Origin: Microcoleus sp. FACHB-672
Lineage (GTDB): Bacteria; Cyanobacteriota; Cyanobacteriia; Cyanobacteriales; Oscillatoriaceae
Direction: 5' to 3'
Assembly (NCBI RefSeq): GCF_014695725.1
Contig: NZ_JACJOU010000033.1
Coordinates: 310,001-374,000, forward strand
DNA: 64,000 bases
Shown here: positions 62,881-64,000 of the stretch, in pieces
Position numbering within the stretch: the stretch's first letter is position 1
Layout: every line of letters begins with the position of its first letter
The notes under the pieces: model-generated
The model's input: only the letters and a program-made list of their open reading frames with translations
Database searches by the model: none
What the model was told of the DNA's origin: nothing
Position numbers and translations under genes: made by a program

Positions 62881-62945
62881 AAAAGCGGCACATAAATTTC
62901 AATGTTTTTGTTTCATGAAAAGCATTACCTTGATCTGCCGCTTTT
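62881..62945 (+). terminator. Long-loop stem after leuD
   Basis: AAAAGCGGCA (62881-62890) pairs with TGCCGCTTTT (62936-62945), ten base pairs with a 45-nt loop. The T residues are inside the stem end, so it is usable in both directions for leuD and the opposing CapD-type gene. Confidence 0.45.
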
Positions 62946-63034
62946 ACATTTATGTAATTTAAATGCAAAAATTCTTTCGGATTAGCGTGTATCTGTTAAC
63001 CTCACCCCCTGTTCTCCTAGCTCCTCTCGCCGGC

Positions 63035-64000
63035 TTATTGTGCCGAGACAGGTCTCATTGTGGTCTCAGCAGCTAAAGGTGTTTTTGGCTGATACTCTGG
63101 CACAAGGCCCTGGAGTTCTGTCCGGATGCCGGCGGGATCGGCAAGCCGAGCTTGTGCGAACAGCGCTTCCAGACATGGTTCTAAGCATTTCCAGCGAATT
63201 TTAGATTCATGAGCACAGAAAATCTTGGGATGGTTTGTCGCTTGAGCATTGGCGCTATCAATCAGCAATTCTTCATGAATCTTTTCTCCAGGTCTTAAGC
63301 CGGTGATTTCAATCTCAATGTCCTCTCCCGGTTCCAAACCACTCAAACGAATCATCTGCACAGCTAGATCGTAAATCTTCACAGGTTCACCCATATCCAA
63401 TAAAAACACCTCGCCGCCTTTGGCCATCGCTCCCGCTTGAATTACCAAAGAAGCGGCTTCAGGGATGGACATGAAATAGCGAGTCATCTCTGGATGCGTA
63501 ACTGTAATGGGTTTACCCTCAGCAATTTGCTGGCGGAACCGGGGCACAACGGAACCGCTACTATCTAGCACATTGCCAAATCGAACCATCGTGAAACAGG
63601 TAGGAGTTTTAGGGCGTTCGGCAAGCGCCTGCAAAATCAACTCCGCCACCCGTTTTGTTGCGCCCATAACATTGGTGGGGCGCACCGCCTTATCTGTAGA
63701 AATCAAGACAAATTTGCTGACCCCAGACTCCATCGCACAACGGGCTGCGGTTAGTGTCCCTAAGACATTATTCCAAATCCCCTGAGCGGGATTTGCTTCC
63801 ACTAGGGGAACGTGCTTGTAGGCAGCAGCATGATAAACCGTATCGACCTGATATTTGCTCAAAACATCCTTCAGCTGGACTGAATCGGTTACACTTCCCA
63901 AACAAGCAACTTTATGAAGTGTGGGATAATTTTCAGCCAATTCCATGTCAATGCTGTAAAGGGCAAACTCGCCCATTTCATAAAGCACCAAGCACTTAGG
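63035..64000 (-). CDS. CapD/FlaA1-type nucleotide-sugar epimerase-dehydratase (N-terminus outside window)
   Basis: 322 codons visible; the frame continues past the right edge, where PKCLVLYEMGEFALYSIDME matches mid-protein CapD sequence. The visible part is the SDR catalytic domain: TVYHAAAYKHVPLVEANP, LISTDKAVRPTNVMGATKRV with the Thr-Asp-Lys and Met-x-x-x-Lys active-site pattern of the UDP-GlcNAc 4,6-dehydratase group, then SGSVVPRFRQQIAEG. Full-length relatives have four membrane helices before an NAD-binding fold. It makes modified UDP-sugars for capsule, O-antigen or EPS. Confidence 0.9.
   Translation of the reverse strand, partial: PKCLVLYEMGEFALYSIDMELAENYPTLHKVACLGSVTDSVQLKDVLSKYQVDTVYHAAAYKHVPLVEANPAQGIWNNVLGTLTAARCAMESGVSKFVLISTDKAVRPTNVMGATKRVAELILQALAERPKTPTCFTMVRFGNVLDSSGSVVPRFRQQIAEGKPITVTHPEMTRYFMSIPEAASLVIQAGAMAKGGEVFLLDMGEPVKIYDLAVQMIRLSGLEPGEDIEIEITGLRPGEKIHEELLIDSANAQATNHPKIFCAHESKIRWKCLEPCLEALFAQARLADPAGIRTELQGLVPEYQPKTPLAAETTMRPVSAQ

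Overview
The window is a stretch of cyanobacterial chromosome, most likely from a filamentous, Microcoleus/Oscillatoria-type organism. The evidence is chlorophyll synthase (chlG), the 8-vinyl reductase BciB, a Psb35-like photosystem II protein, a PirA-like PII-interacting peptide, a GUN4-domain Ser/Thr kinase, DesC, an RRM protein of the cyanobacterial Rbp type, an exosortase-dependent XDP2 surface protein, and scattered HIP1 (GCGATCGC) sites. The palindrome GCCGGC is strikingly over-represented. The order-level placement is inference. No insertion sequence, prophage, CRISPR array or rRNA operon was found. One tRNA (Ala, GGC) is present.

Layout. 1-1455 (-): 5' part of an RTX-type protein that runs off the left edge. 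2.7-10.9 kb: desC, a PLP lyase-family gene, a DUF2862 protein, an ArsA/Get3-like ATPase, chlG, a class A PBP and psb35. 10.9-17.0 kb (-): terB-like gene and rsmB, then a glycosyltransferase cluster (STELLO type plus two GT4 paralogues). The cluster is interrupted by a 178-bp, about 98% identical copy of the rsmB 5' end. 17.7-26.3 kb: bciB, then an overlapping signalling operon of an ethylene-receptor-like kinase, a response regulator and a REC-8xPAS-kinase. 26.5-36.2 kb: hisF, a small membrane protein, tRNA-Ala, rbp, and a glycine-cleavage cluster (gcvT, gcvH, gcvP) with an M28 peptidase and an opposing alpha/beta hydrolase. 38.3-43.3 kb: a 1669-residue modular repeat protein behind a structured leader. 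43.7-49.3 kb: GUN4 kinase, PBP2 (mrdA), PirA-like peptide, DUF1361 membrane protein. 49.4-64 kb: PEP-synthase-like protein, XDP2 surface protein, comF, rbsK, murJ, sfsA, a NodB-family deacetylase, two unknown membrane or exported proteins, leuD, and the C-terminal part of a CapD-type epimerase/dehydratase running off the right edge.

Themes. Several genes serve the envelope: two peptidoglycan synthases, murJ, a polysaccharide deacetylase, glycosyltransferases, CapD and three surface or secreted proteins. Others serve chlorophyll and photosystem biogenesis (chlG, bciB, psb35, the GUN4 kinase) and one-carbon/amino-acid metabolism (gcvTHP, hisF, leuD, PirA). The least explained items are the giant two-repeat-type secreted protein with its hairpin-rich leader, the glycosyltransferase segment bounded by duplicated rsmB DNA, in-frame repeat-like insertions inside three housekeeping genes, and terminators that have no annotated transcript.
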